A DNA stretch of 24,312 nucleotides from CAZJNX01 sp964547415 (GTDB taxonomy: Bacteria; Pseudomonadota; Alphaproteobacteria; Rhizobiales; Amorphaceae). A program made the position numbers and the translations under genes. The notes below the pieces were generated by a model. That model was not told the DNA's origin and ran no database searches. It saw nothing but the letters and a program-made list of their open reading frames with translations. The stretch spans positions 1 to 24,312 of the forward strand of contig CAZJNX010000054.1 of NCBI GenBank assembly GCA_964547415.1. The letters run 5' to 3'. This document shows positions 1-7,197 of this stretch, in pieces (the stretch's first letter is position 1; each line of letters opens with the position of its first letter).

Positions 1-1212
1 CTCGGCATCGACGTGCGCCGCATCACCTGGCGGCGGGTGATGGACATGAACGACCGGGCGCTGCGGGAGATCGTCGCCGGCCTCGGCGGCCCGCGGAACG
101 GCTACCCGCGGGAGGCGGGCTTCGACATCACCGTCGCCTCGGAGGTGATGGCGATCCTGTGCCTTTCCACCTCGCTGGAGGACCTTCAGGCGCGCCTTGC
201 CCGCATCGTGGTGGCGACCCGCGCCGACGGCACGCCGGTGACGGCGGGCGACCTTTCGGCGGAAGGGGCGATGGCCGCCCTCCTGAAGACGGCCGTCCAG
301 CCCAACCTCGTCCAGACGCTCGAGAACAACCCCGCCTTCGTCCACGGCGGCCCGTTCGCCAACATCGCCCACGGCTGCAACTCGGTGCTCGCGACGCGCA
401 CGGCGCTGTCCCTCGCCGACTACGTGGTGACGGAGGCGGGCTTCGGCGCCGACCTCGGGGCGGAAAAGTTCTTCGACATCAAGTGCCGCCAGGCGGGGCT
501 GAAGCCGGACGCGGCGGTCGTCGTCGCCACCGTCCGCGCCCTCAAGATGCACGGGGGCGTGGCGAGGGATGCCCTGTCGAAGCCGGACGCCGAGGCCGTC
601 CGGCGCGGGGCGGCCAACCTCCGCCGGCACCTTCAGAACGTCGCCGCCTTCGGCGTTCCGGCCGTGGTGGCGATCAACCGGTTCGTGACCGACACCGAGG
701 AGGAAGTCGCCGCGATCGCGGAGGAGGCCGCCGCCGCCGGGGCCGAGGCCGTCGTGTGCGAGCACTGGGCGAAGGGCGGGGCGGGCGCCGAGGCGCTGGC
801 GGAAAGGGTGGTCGCCCTTTGCGAGGGCGGCACGGCGGACTTTTCCGTCCTCTACCCGGACGACATGCCCCTGTTCGACAAGATCGACGCCATCGCCCGG
901 CGCATCTACCGGGCCGAGCGGGCCGTCGCCCCGCCCGCCATCCGCCGCCAGCTCGAAGGGTTCGAGAAGGCGGGCCACGGGCACCTTCCGGTGTGCATCG
1001 CCAAGACCCAGTCGTCCTTCTCCACCGACCCGTCCCTGATCGGCGCGCCGGAAGGCTTCGAGGTCCCGGTCCGGGAGGTGCGCCTCGCGGCCGGCGCCGG
1101 GTTCGTCGTGGCGGTAACGGGGGAGATCATGACGATGCCGGGGCTTCCGCGGGAGCCCGCCGCGGAGCGAATCGGCATCGACGGGGCGGGGAACATCACC
1201 GGGCTGTTCTAG
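1..1212 (+). CDS. fhs: Formate-tetrahydrofolate ligase, C-terminal part (5' end outside window)
   Basis: ATP-dependent ligation of formate to tetrahydrofolate, giving 10-formyl-THF in cytosolic one-carbon metabolism. The reading frame is open from base 1, so the gene starts upstream. About 403 of the roughly 555-560 residues usual for the family are present, ending at TAG 1210-1212. Family signatures are clear: the LENNP and FANIAHGCNS segments, the GFGADLGAEKFFDIKCR block near bases 436-490, and VATVRALKMHGG just after it. The C-terminal LPVCIAKTQSSFS and GEIMTMPGLPREP segments are also intact, so nothing visible is broken. It lies about 1.2 kb upstream of the sarcosine oxidase operon on the same strand, with a convergent riboswitch-controlled gene between. 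Shared use of the THF pool is an inference from known biochemistry; co-transcription with sox is unlikely given the intervening inverted repeat and opposite-strand gene. Confidence 0.97.
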   Translation, partial: LGIDVRRITWRRVMDMNDRALREIVAGLGGPRNGYPREAGFDITVASEVMAILCLSTSLEDLQARLARIVVATRADGTPVTAGDLSAEGAMAALLKTAVQPNLVQTLENNPAFVHGGPFANIAHGCNSVLATRTALSLADYVVTEAGFGADLGAEKFFDIKCRQAGLKPDAAVVVATVRALKMHGGVARDALSKPDAEAVRRGAANLRRHLQNVAAFGVPAVVAINRFVTDTEEEVAAIAEEAAAAGAEAVVCEHWAKGGAGAEALAERVVALCEGGTADFSVLYPDDMPLFDKIDAIARRIYRAERAVAPPAIRRQLEGFEKAGHGHLPVCIAKTQSSFSTDPSLIGAPEGFEVPVREVRLAAGAGFVVAVTGEIMTMPGLPREPAAERIGIDGAGNITGLF

Positions 1213-1229
1213 GCGCGGTGCCGCGCGAT

Positions 1230-1244
1230 CCTCGGTGATCGAGG
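1230..1244 (+). terminator. Small hairpin after fhs
   Basis: A perfect 5-bp stem (CCTCG/CGAGG) with a 5-nt loop lies 18 nt after the fhs stop. There is no T tract, so termination activity is uncertain; it precedes the much larger inverted repeat at 1247-1317. Confidence 0.25.
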
Positions 1245-1246
1245 CT

Positions 1247-1317
1247 CGCGCCGGGCACGGACCGCGTCAACCCACGCCTTCGGCTCTTCGGGGTTGACAC
1301 GGTCCGCGCCCGGCGCG
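1247..1317. repeat. 27-bp inverted repeat, candidate bidirectional terminator
   Basis: Two 27-nt arms (1247-1273 and 1291-1317) are complementary at 25 of 27 positions and separated by a 17-nt loop. The central arm segments are GTCAACCC and GGGTTGAC. The repeat sits between the 3' ends of convergent genes (fhs on plus, the PCu(A)C-like gene on minus), the expected place for a two-way terminator. There is no T tract on either side, so Rho-independent termination in the classical sense is not proven. A REP-type dispersed palindrome is the alternative. Confidence 0.6.
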
Positions 1318-1418
1318 GTTCGGATGGCGTCGGCTCCGCCGGAATGTCGGCAGGTCCCGTCTCACCACCGGAATGGGCGCGACGGCCGCGGCGCCGGCGC
1401 GCCCCGCAGGGGCCGGAC

Positions 1419-1919
1419 TCAGGAGCCGGCTTCCCCGTGGTCGTGGTCGTGGTCGTGGTCGTGCTCGCCGGTGGCTTCCACCTCCACGTCGATCTCGACG
1501 CTGCCGGCGTTCTCGAACGTCACCGCCATGTGGAAGTGGTCGCCGGCGTCGAAGGTGCGCTGCACGCCCTGAAGCTCGATCCAGACCGCGCCGGGTTGCA
1601 TGGTGAGCACCTGGCCCGGCGCCACGGCGATCGCCGGGAACTGGCGCGTCTCTAGGCTGCCGTCCGCGCCGATGGCCTGGCCCTCGAGGAGCACCGCGTC
1701 CGCGAAGGTGACGGAGGCGGCCGTCAGCCGGTCGGGCGCCGTGCCGGTGTTCTCGATCGTGAGGTAGACGCGCATGGCGTGCGCGGTCTCGGCGTTCTCG
1801 TAGGTCCAGGCGTGGCTCACCACCACGTCGCCCTTGGCGAACACGTCCTCGTCGTGATGGGCGAGGGCGGCGCCCGCCACCATGGTCGCGGCGAGCGCCG
1901 CCAGCGTCAGCTTCTTCAT
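1419..1919 (-). CDS. Secreted PCu(A)C-like (DUF461) metal-binding protein with Asp-His tail
   Basis: A 166-residue periplasmic protein with a clear Sec signal peptide (MKKLTLAALAATMVAGAALA, cleavage about residue 20). It then has a cupredoxin-like PCu(A)C domain, seen as the YLTIENTG strand (52-59) and the PG...GDxFxMxVTFENAG end (109-139). Known PCu(A)C proteins carry copper to cytochrome oxidase using an H(M)x10Mx21HxM ligand set. Here the usual HxMLM strand reads VWIELQ (112-117), while HFHM (128-131) and His21/His22 remain. The C-terminus is an alternating Asp-His run (153-161). The ATG at 1919 is preceded by AAGGAG (1925-1930) at ideal spacing. Expression is almost certainly controlled by the cobalamin riboswitch directly upstream. 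That control and the altered ligands point to a metal linked to B12, perhaps cobalt; this is inference, and copper remains possible. Confidence 0.88.
   Translation of the reverse strand: MKKLTLAALAATMVAGAALAHHDEDVFAKGDVVVSHAWTYENAETAHAMRVYLTIENTGTAPDRLTAASVTFADAVLLEGQAIGADGSLETRQFPAIAVAPGQVLTMQPGAVWIELQGVQRTFDAGDHFHMAVTFENAGSVEIDVEVEATGEHDHDHDHDHGEAGS
1436..1465. repeat. Hexanucleotide tandem repeat within the Asp-His tail
   Basis: Four perfect copies and one imperfect copy of CGTGGT (plus strand) encode the (Asp-His)n tail on the minus strand. The 6-bp period keeps the frame, so copy-number change would alter the number of metal-binding His residues without truncating the protein. Confidence 0.85.
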
Positions 1920-1930
1920 GCGTTCTCCTT

Positions 1931-1947
1931 CGGGGCCCTCCGCCCCG
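1931..1947 (-). promoter_or_regulatory. Hairpin directly upstream of the Shine-Dalgarno site
   Basis: A perfect 6-bp stem (CGGGGC/GCCCCG) with a 5-nt loop reading GGAGG in the RNA sits directly 5' of the real AAGGAG site (1925-1930). It lies between the riboswitch aptamer (ends 1957) and the start codon, where an expression platform would be. The loop copy of an SD-like GGAGG is notable. A role in translational gating is an inference. Confidence 0.5.
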
Positions 1948-1956
1948 TTCCTGTTG

Positions 1957-2142
1957 CCGTCGGCCGGTCTCCTGGCTCGCGCGTCGCTGGCCGGGCCCTC
2001 GCCTTCCCGGGGCACGCCCCAGTGGCGGCCGGCGGGCCCGGCCTCTGCGCCTACAGTTGCGGGGGCAGCTGCGGCCTTGGCCCGGACGGACCGCACCGCA
2101 TTCCCGTTTACCGACCCCCCCTTGGGGGAACGGCACCGACGG
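1957..2142 (-). promoter_or_regulatory. Cobalamin (B12) riboswitch
   Basis: Read on the minus strand, the region holds all main conserved elements of the cobalamin aptamer in order. A 7-nt P1 strand CCGTCGG (2136-2142) comes first, then the GGTGCC element (about 2131-2138), the GGGAATGCGGTGC block (2093-2105), the core GCTGCCCCCGCAACTGTA (2052-2069), GCCACTG (about 2022-2028), GGGAAGG (about 2002-2008), and the B12 box GCGAGCCAGGAGACCGGCC (1962-1980). The closing P1 strand CCGACGG (1957-1963) is exactly complementary to the first. The aptamer ends 37 nt before the ATG of the PCu(A)C-like gene on the same strand. Known cobalamin riboswitches repress the downstream gene when adenosylcobalamin or a related cobalamin is bound. 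Confidence 0.96.
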
Positions 2143-2370
2143 GCGGACACTTGCACCATTCGTCGCACGACGGAACCCCGGACGCCCGCGCCGCGGGCCG
2201 CACCTTGCTTCGTGCGACCTCGGACGGCGCAAACGGGGGACCGTCCGCGGCCGATCGGTGGCAATGGCGCATCGACGATTGCCGCCCGCGCCCTTGTGGC
2301 GGCGGCGGTCGTCGGCCACCACAAGCCGGGTCGAGATTGCTCCGGGAGCGGACCGAAGGGCTCCTTGCCG
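2143..2370. promoter_or_regulatory. Divergent promoter region between the riboswitch transcript and the sox operon
   Basis: This 228-base stretch has no gene and must hold the start signals for the minus-strand riboswitch RNA and, most likely, the plus-strand sox operon. A 9-bp perfect inverted repeat, GTCGCACGA (2162-2170) and TCGTGCGAC (2210-2218), has arms 39 bp apart and could bind a dimeric regulator. I could not assign convincing -35/-10 elements. Confidence 0.4.
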
Positions 2371-3621
2371 ATGAAGCGCTACAACGTCCTCAACCTGATC
2401 CGCGAGGGGCTGAACGGCCATTCCGGCTGGCGGCCCGCCTGGCGCAAGGCCCAGCCGAAGGAGGCCTACGACGCCGTCGTCATCGGCGGCGGCGGCCACG
2501 GCCTCGCCACCGCCTACTACCTCGCGAAGATCCACGGCATGACGCGGATCGCCGTCGTGGAAAAGGGCTGGATCGGCGGCGGCAACGCGGGCCGCAACAC
2601 CACGATCATCCGCTCGAACTACCTCTACGACGAGTCGGCCGCGATCTATAACCACGCGCTGAACTTGTGGAAGACGCTCGGCCGCGAGCTCAACTTCAAC
2701 ATCATGATGAGCCACCGCGGCGTCCTCAACCTCGCCCACGACGAGGGCGAGGCGCGGCAGCTGAAGCGCCGCGTGGAGGCGAACCGCCTCAACGGCGTCG
2801 ACGCGGAGTGGCTGGACGCCAAGGCCGTCCGTGAGTTCTGCCCGGTCGTCAACACCGCGCCGACGGCGCGCTATCCGGTCGTCGGCGCGACGCTCCAGCG
2901 CTCGGGCGGCGTCAACCGGCACGACGCGGTGGTGTGGGGCTACGCCCGCGCGGCCTCGGCCCTCGGCGTCGACATCGTGGAGGAGACGGAGGTGACGGAC
3001 ATCCGCGTGGAGGCGGGCGCCGTCACCGGCGTCGAGACCACCCGCGGCTTCATCAGGACGCCGAAGGTCGCCTCCGTCACGGCCGGCCACACCTCGGTGA
3101 TCGCGCAGATGGTCGGGCTGAAGCTGCCGATCCAGAGCCACCCGCTCCAGGCGCTCGTCTCGGAGCCGGTGAAGCCGGTGCTCGACTGCGTGGTGATGTC
3201 GAACGCCGTCCACGCCTACTGCTCCCAGTCCGACAAGGGCGAGCTCGTGATCGGCGCCGGCATCGACGCCCACAACAGCTACACCCAGCGCGGCGCCTGG
3301 TCCCTCATCGAGCACCAGCTCGCCTCCATCATCGAGATCTTTCCGATCTTCTCGCGGATGCGGATGCTGCGCGCCTGGGGCGGCATCGTTGACGTGTGCC
3401 CGGACGCCTCGCCGATCATCTCCAAGACGCCGGTGAAGGGCTTTTACGTGAACGGCGGCTGGGGAACGGGCGGCTGGAAGGCGACGCCGGGCTCGGGCCA
3501 CGTGTTCGCCGACATGATCGCGACGGACGAGCCCAACGCGATCGCCGAGCCCTTCGCGCTCGAGCGCTTCGTGACCGGCAAGCTCGTCGCCGAGCACGGC
3601 GCCGCTGCCGTCGCCCACTGA
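2371..3621 (+). CDS. soxB: Sarcosine oxidase beta subunit
   Basis: Catalytic subunit of the heterotetrameric sarcosine oxidase: oxidative demethylation of sarcosine to glycine, passing the methyl carbon to THF in the alpha subunit. The 416 residues match the family length. A DAO-type FAD Rossmann motif (VVIGGGGHGLATAYY) begins near residue 35. The NRHDAVVWGYARAA segment contains His184, likely the covalent-FMN histidine of the family (usually numbered about 173-175). The C-terminal VNGGWGTGGWKATPGSG segment is characteristic of the beta subunit. The frame is open far upstream, but the ATG at 2371 gives the standard MKRYN-type N-terminus; earlier starts would run through the riboswitch region. 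The Shine-Dalgarno is weak (GAAGGG, distant). It is the first gene of soxBDAG, followed after 22 nt by soxD. Confidence 0.97.
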   Translation: MKRYNVLNLIREGLNGHSGWRPAWRKAQPKEAYDAVVIGGGGHGLATAYYLAKIHGMTRIAVVEKGWIGGGNAGRNTTIIRSNYLYDESAAIYNHALNLWKTLGRELNFNIMMSHRGVLNLAHDEGEARQLKRRVEANRLNGVDAEWLDAKAVREFCPVVNTAPTARYPVVGATLQRSGGVNRHDAVVWGYARAASALGVDIVEETEVTDIRVEAGAVTGVETTRGFIRTPKVASVTAGHTSVIAQMVGLKLPIQSHPLQALVSEPVKPVLDCVVMSNAVHAYCSQSDKGELVIGAGIDAHNSYTQRGAWSLIEHQLASIIEIFPIFSRMRMLRAWGGIVDVCPDASPIISKTPVKGFYVNGGWGTGGWKATPGSGHVFADMIATDEPNAIAEPFALERFVTGKLVAEHGAAAVAH

Positions 3622-3643
3622 CGCCCGCGCCCGGGAGGTTCCG

Positions 3644-4027
3644 ATGTTCCTGATCGACTGCCCTTTTTGCGGCCCGCGCGACCAGTCGGAGTTCGCCTAC
3701 GGCGGCGAAGCCCACGTGAAGCGCCCGGAGGACCCGGAGGCGCTGACCGACGCCGAGTGGGCCGACTTCGTGTTCTTCCGCAACAACCCGAAGGGCGCCT
3801 TCCCCGAGCGCTGGAACCACGCCGCCGGCTGCCGGCGCTGGTTCAACGTGGTGCGCTCCACCGCCTCGGACCGGATCCTCGCCGTCTACCGGATGGGCGA
3901 GCCGCGGCCCGAGGTGGACGGGGCGGGCGCTGGTCCCGCGACCCCCGCCGGCGAGGTCGTGGGCTCGGGCAACGACGCGGTGAAGCTGGTGGCGGGCGAG
4001 GCGCCCCGCGAGGGAGGATCGGCATGA
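3644..4027 (+). CDS. soxD: Sarcosine oxidase delta subunit
   Basis: Small zinc-binding subunit of heterotetrameric sarcosine oxidase. It has the expected Zn ligands: Cys6 and Cys9 in CPFCG, His59 and Cys63 in WNHAAGCRRWF. The core ends near residue 88, as in the family (usually about 90-100 residues). Here a Gly/Ala-rich tail of roughly 35 residues follows, giving 127 in total. GGGAGG lies 5 nt before the ATG. The stop overlaps the soxA start as ATGA (4024-4027), indicating translational coupling. The tail has no recognisable motif. Confidence 0.96.
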   Translation: MFLIDCPFCGPRDQSEFAYGGEAHVKRPEDPEALTDAEWADFVFFRNNPKGAFPERWNHAAGCRRWFNVVRSTASDRILAVYRMGEPRPEVDGAGAGPATPAGEVVGSGNDAVKLVAGEAPREGGSA

Positions 4028-7000
4028 GCCGCACCGAGGCCCTTTCCGGCCGCACCCACGCCTTCCGCTCCGCGGACGGCACGGGCGCGGCGAGCCCTGC
4101 CGAGGGCACCCCGTCCCGCGGGGATCGCGCCCAGCCCTTCCGCCGCCCGTCGGGCGGGACGATCGACCGTACCCGCCGCGTCGTCTTCCACTTCGACGGG
4201 GAGCGGATCGAGGGCTTTGCCGGCGACACGATCGCCTCGGCGCTGATGGCGAGCGGGCGGCACATGGTGGCCCGCTCCTTCAAGTACCACCGGCCCCGCG
4301 GCATCGTCGGCGCGGGCGCGGAGGACCCGGCGGCGCTCGTGGAGGTGGGATCCGGCGCCCGGCGCGACCCCAACAGCCGCGCCACGGAGACCGAGATCTT
4401 CCACGGCATGGAGGTGGCGAGCCAGAACCGCTGGCCGTCCCTTTCCTTCGACGCCTGGGCGGTCAACGACCTCTTCTGGCGCTTCATGCCGGCCGGCTTT
4501 TACTACAAGACCTTCATGGGGCCGCCGGCGTCGTGGATGGCGTTCGAGCGCCTCATCCGCAAGGCCGCCGGCCTCGGCCGTGCGCCGGACGCGCCGGACC
4601 CGGACCGCTACGAGCACGTCAACGCCCACTGCGACGTCCTCGTGATCGGCGCGGGTCCTGCCGGCCTCGCCGCCGCCCGCGCCGCCGCCCGCTCCGGCGC
4701 CCGGGTGATCGTGTGCGAGGAAACCCCGCTTCCGGGCGGCTGGCTCCTGTCGGCGGACCCGGAGGCGATCCGCATCGACGGCAAGCGCCCGGCCGAGTGG
4801 GCCGCCGAGACGGCGGCCGAGCTCGCCGCCATGGACGAGGTGCGCCTGCTGACCCGCACCACCGCCTTCGCCTACCATCCGGACAACCTCGTCGTCCTGT
4901 GGGAGAAGGTGGCCGACCACCTCGCCCCCGCCGACCGGGACCCGAACGCCCCGCGCCAGCGCGCCTGGCGGGTGCGGGCGCGGGAGGTGGTGATCGCCAC
5001 CGGCGCGGTGGAGCGCCCGCTCCTGTTCCATCAGAACGACCGGCCGGGCATCATGCTTGCCTCGGCGGCTGCGACCTACGCCCATCGCTACGGCGTGCTG
5101 ACGGGCCGGCGCACGGCCGTCTTCACCAACAACGACGCGGGTTACGGCGCGGCCCTCTCCCTCGCCGCGGCGGGGGCGGAAGTCGCCGCCGTCGTCGATT
5201 CGCGCCCGCGGGCGGGCGACGGGGTGACGGCGCGGGCGGAACGGGCCGGCATCGAGGTGATCCCCTCGGCGGCGGTCGTCGGGACGGAGGGGCGCAAGCG
5301 GGTGAAGGCGCTGAGCCTCATGGAGATCTCCGGCGCGGGCCAGGTCCACGGCAAGCGGCGGGAGATCGCGGCGGACTGCCTCGCCGTCTCGGGCGGCATG
5401 AGCCCCAATGTCGCCCTCTTCTCCCAGTCCCGCGGTCAGCTCGCCTTCGACGCCGCCCTCGGCGCCTTCCGTCCGGCCCGCTCCGTCCAGCGCGAGCGCT
5501 CGGCGGGCTCGGCGAACGGCACCTTCGGCATCGCCGCTTGCCTCGCCGAGGGCGCGGCCGCGGGCACCGCCGCCGCCTCCGCCGCGGGTTTTTCCGCCCC
5601 CGCGCCCGATGTGCCGGAGGTGATCGACCACGAGATCGGGCCGGGCGACATCGGCGAGATCCGCGAGATGCCCGCCGCGGCCAGGAAGCCGCGGGCGTGG
5701 GTGGACCTCCAGAACGACGTGACGACGAAGGACCTGAAGCTCGCCGTCCAGGAGGGCTACGCCTCCGTCGAGCACGCCAAGCGCTACACCACGACGGGCA
5801 TGGGCACCGACCAGGGCAAGACAGTGAACGTCGCCGCCTTCGGGGTGCTGGCCGACGCCCGCCACGTGCCGCTGCCGGCGATCGGCACCACCACCTTCCG
5901 CCAGCCCTACAAGCCGGTGACGTTCGGCGCCGTCGCGGGCCAGCACACGGGCGCCCACTTCGCCCCGCGGCGCACCACGCCCATGCACGCCTGGCACCGG
6001 GAGGCGGGTGCGATCTTCGAGCCCGTGGGCGAGTGGCTGCGCGCCTGGGTCTATCCGAAGGACGGCGAGAGCCCGGAAGAGGCGCTCGAGCGCGAGGCGC
6101 GGGCCGCCCGCACCGCCGTCGGCATGCTCGACGCCTCCACCCTCGGCAAGATCGACGTCCGCGGCAAGGACGCGCGGACCTTCCTCAACCGCGTCTACAC
6201 CAACGCCTGGTCGAAGCTCGCCCCCGGCCGCTGCCGCTACGGGGTGATGCTGAACGAGGACGGCATGGTGATCGACGACGGCGTCACGTCCTGCCTCGCC
6301 GACGACCACTTCCACATGACGACGACGACGGGCGGCGCCGCCCGCGTCCTCGCCCACCTCGAGGACTACCTCCAGACCGAGTGGACCGACCTCGACGTCC
6401 ACCTCGCGAGCGTCACGGAACAGTGGGCGGTGCTGTCCGTCTGCGGGCCCAAGAGCCCGGAGCTCATGGAGGGCCTCGTCGACGGCGGCGGCATGGACCC
6501 GGACGGCTTCCCGTTCATGTCCTGGCGGGAGGCGGCGATCGGCGGCGTGCCGGTGCGGATCTTCCGCATCTCCTTCACCGGCGAGACCTCCTACGAGATC
6601 AACGTGCCGGCCCGCTACGGGCTGTGGCTGTGGGAGAAGGTGATGGCCGCGGGCGCCCCGCACGGGATCACGCCCTACGGCACCGAGGCGATGCACCTCC
6701 TGCGCGCGGAGAAGGGCTTCATCATCGTCGGCCAGGAGACCGACGGGACGATGACGCCGGTCGACCTCGCGATGGACTGGATCGTGTCGTGGAAGAAGGG
6801 CGACTTCATCGGCAAGCGCTCCCTCACCCGTTCCGATACGGCGCGCGAGGACCGCAGGCAGCTCGTCGGCCTCCTCACCGAGGACCCGGCGGAGGTGCTC
6901 GCCGAGGGCGCCCACGTGATCGCGCGCGAGGCCGAGCCCGCCCCGCCCGTGCCGATGCTCGGCCACGTGACGTCGAGCTACCGCTCGCCGACGCTCGGCC

Positions 7001-7197
7001 GGTCGATCGCCATGGCCGTGGTGAAGGGCGGCAAGAAGCGCCTCGGCGAGCGGCTGTTCCTGGCGCGGCCGGGCGGCGGTGCACCGATCCCCGTCACCGT
7101 GACGGGGACCGATTTCCTCGCGCTCGCCGAAGGGGAGGGCGCGGCGGCGCCGGCGAAGGCGCCCGCGGGCGGGACGGCGGAGAAGGTCCATGGCTGA
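4024..7197 (+). CDS. soxA: Sarcosine oxidase alpha subunit
   Basis: Largest subunit (1057 residues) of the heterotetrameric enzyme. It binds NAD and holds the folate-transfer domain that makes 5,10-methylene-THF. Domains in order are: an N-terminal ferredoxin-like region (about 47-110) without the Cys set of true 2Fe-2S domains; a Rossmann nucleotide-binding domain starting near residue 203 (VLVIGAGPAGLAAARAAA); a pyridine-nucleotide-disulfide-oxidoreductase-type middle; and a GcvT/aminomethyltransferase-like C-terminal domain from about residue 660 (VGMLDASTLGKIDVRGKDA, then TPYGTEAMHLLRAEKGF). The family is usually about 960-1010 residues. The excess is a low-complexity N-terminal segment (about 1-45) and a Gly/Ala-rich C-terminal tail. 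The ATG at 4024 is chosen because it overlaps the soxD stop. The soxG start lies inside its last codons (8-nt overlap). Confidence 0.97.
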   Translation: MSRTEALSGRTHAFRSADGTGAASPAEGTPSRGDRAQPFRRPSGGTIDRTRRVVFHFDGERIEGFAGDTIASALMASGRHMVARSFKYHRPRGIVGAGAEDPAALVEVGSGARRDPNSRATETEIFHGMEVASQNRWPSLSFDAWAVNDLFWRFMPAGFYYKTFMGPPASWMAFERLIRKAAGLGRAPDAPDPDRYEHVNAHCDVLVIGAGPAGLAAARAAARSGARVIVCEETPLPGGWLLSADPEAIRIDGKRPAEWAAETAAELAAMDEVRLLTRTTAFAYHPDNLVVLWEKVADHLAPADRDPNAPRQRAWRVRAREVVIATGAVERPLLFHQNDRPGIMLASAAATYAHRYGVLTGRRTAVFTNNDAGYGAALSLAAAGAEVAAVVDSRPRAGDGVTARAERAGIEVIPSAAVVGTEGRKRVKALSLMEISGAGQVHGKRREIAADCLAVSGGMSPNVALFSQSRGQLAFDAALGAFRPARSVQRERSAGSANGTFGIAACLAEGAAAGTAAASAAGFSAPAPDVPEVIDHEIGPGDIGEIREMPAAARKPRAWVDLQNDVTTKDLKLAVQEGYASVEHAKRYTTTGMGTDQGKTVNVAAFGVLADARHVPLPAIGTTTFRQPYKPVTFGAVAGQHTGAHFAPRRTTPMHAWHREAGAIFEPVGEWLRAWVYPKDGESPEEALEREARAARTAVGMLDASTLGKIDVRGKDARTFLNRVYTNAWSKLAPGRCRYGVMLNEDGMVIDDGVTSCLADDHFHMTTTTGGAARVLAHLEDYLQTEWTDLDVHLASVTEQWAVLSVCGPKSPELMEGLVDGGGMDPDGFPFMSWREAAIGGVPVRIFRISFTGETSYEINVPARYGLWLWEKVMAAGAPHGITPYGTEAMHLLRAEKGFIIVGQETDGTMTPVDLAMDWIVSWKKGDFIGKRSLTRSDTAREDRRQLVGLLTEDPAEVLAEGAHVIAREAEPAPPVPMLGHVTSSYRSPTLGRSIAMAVVKGGKKRLGERLFLARPGGGAPIPVTVTGTDFLALAEGEGAAAPAKAPAGGTAEKVHG

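Noticed and set aside
1436..1465. CRISPR-like repeat array
   Set aside because: The units are 6 bp with no spacers and encode a protein tail; no cas genes are present.
1882..2370. Upstream in-frame extension of soxB by 163 codons
   Set aside because: It would translate through the cobalamin riboswitch region and has no homology-like content; the ATG at 2371 gives the standard SoxB N-terminus.
1267..3618. 783-codon open frame on the minus strand, overlapping the PCu(A)C-like gene region and soxB
   Set aside because: The translation is low-complexity Arg/Gly/Val/His-rich and is antisense to clear genes; long antisense frames are expected at this GC content.
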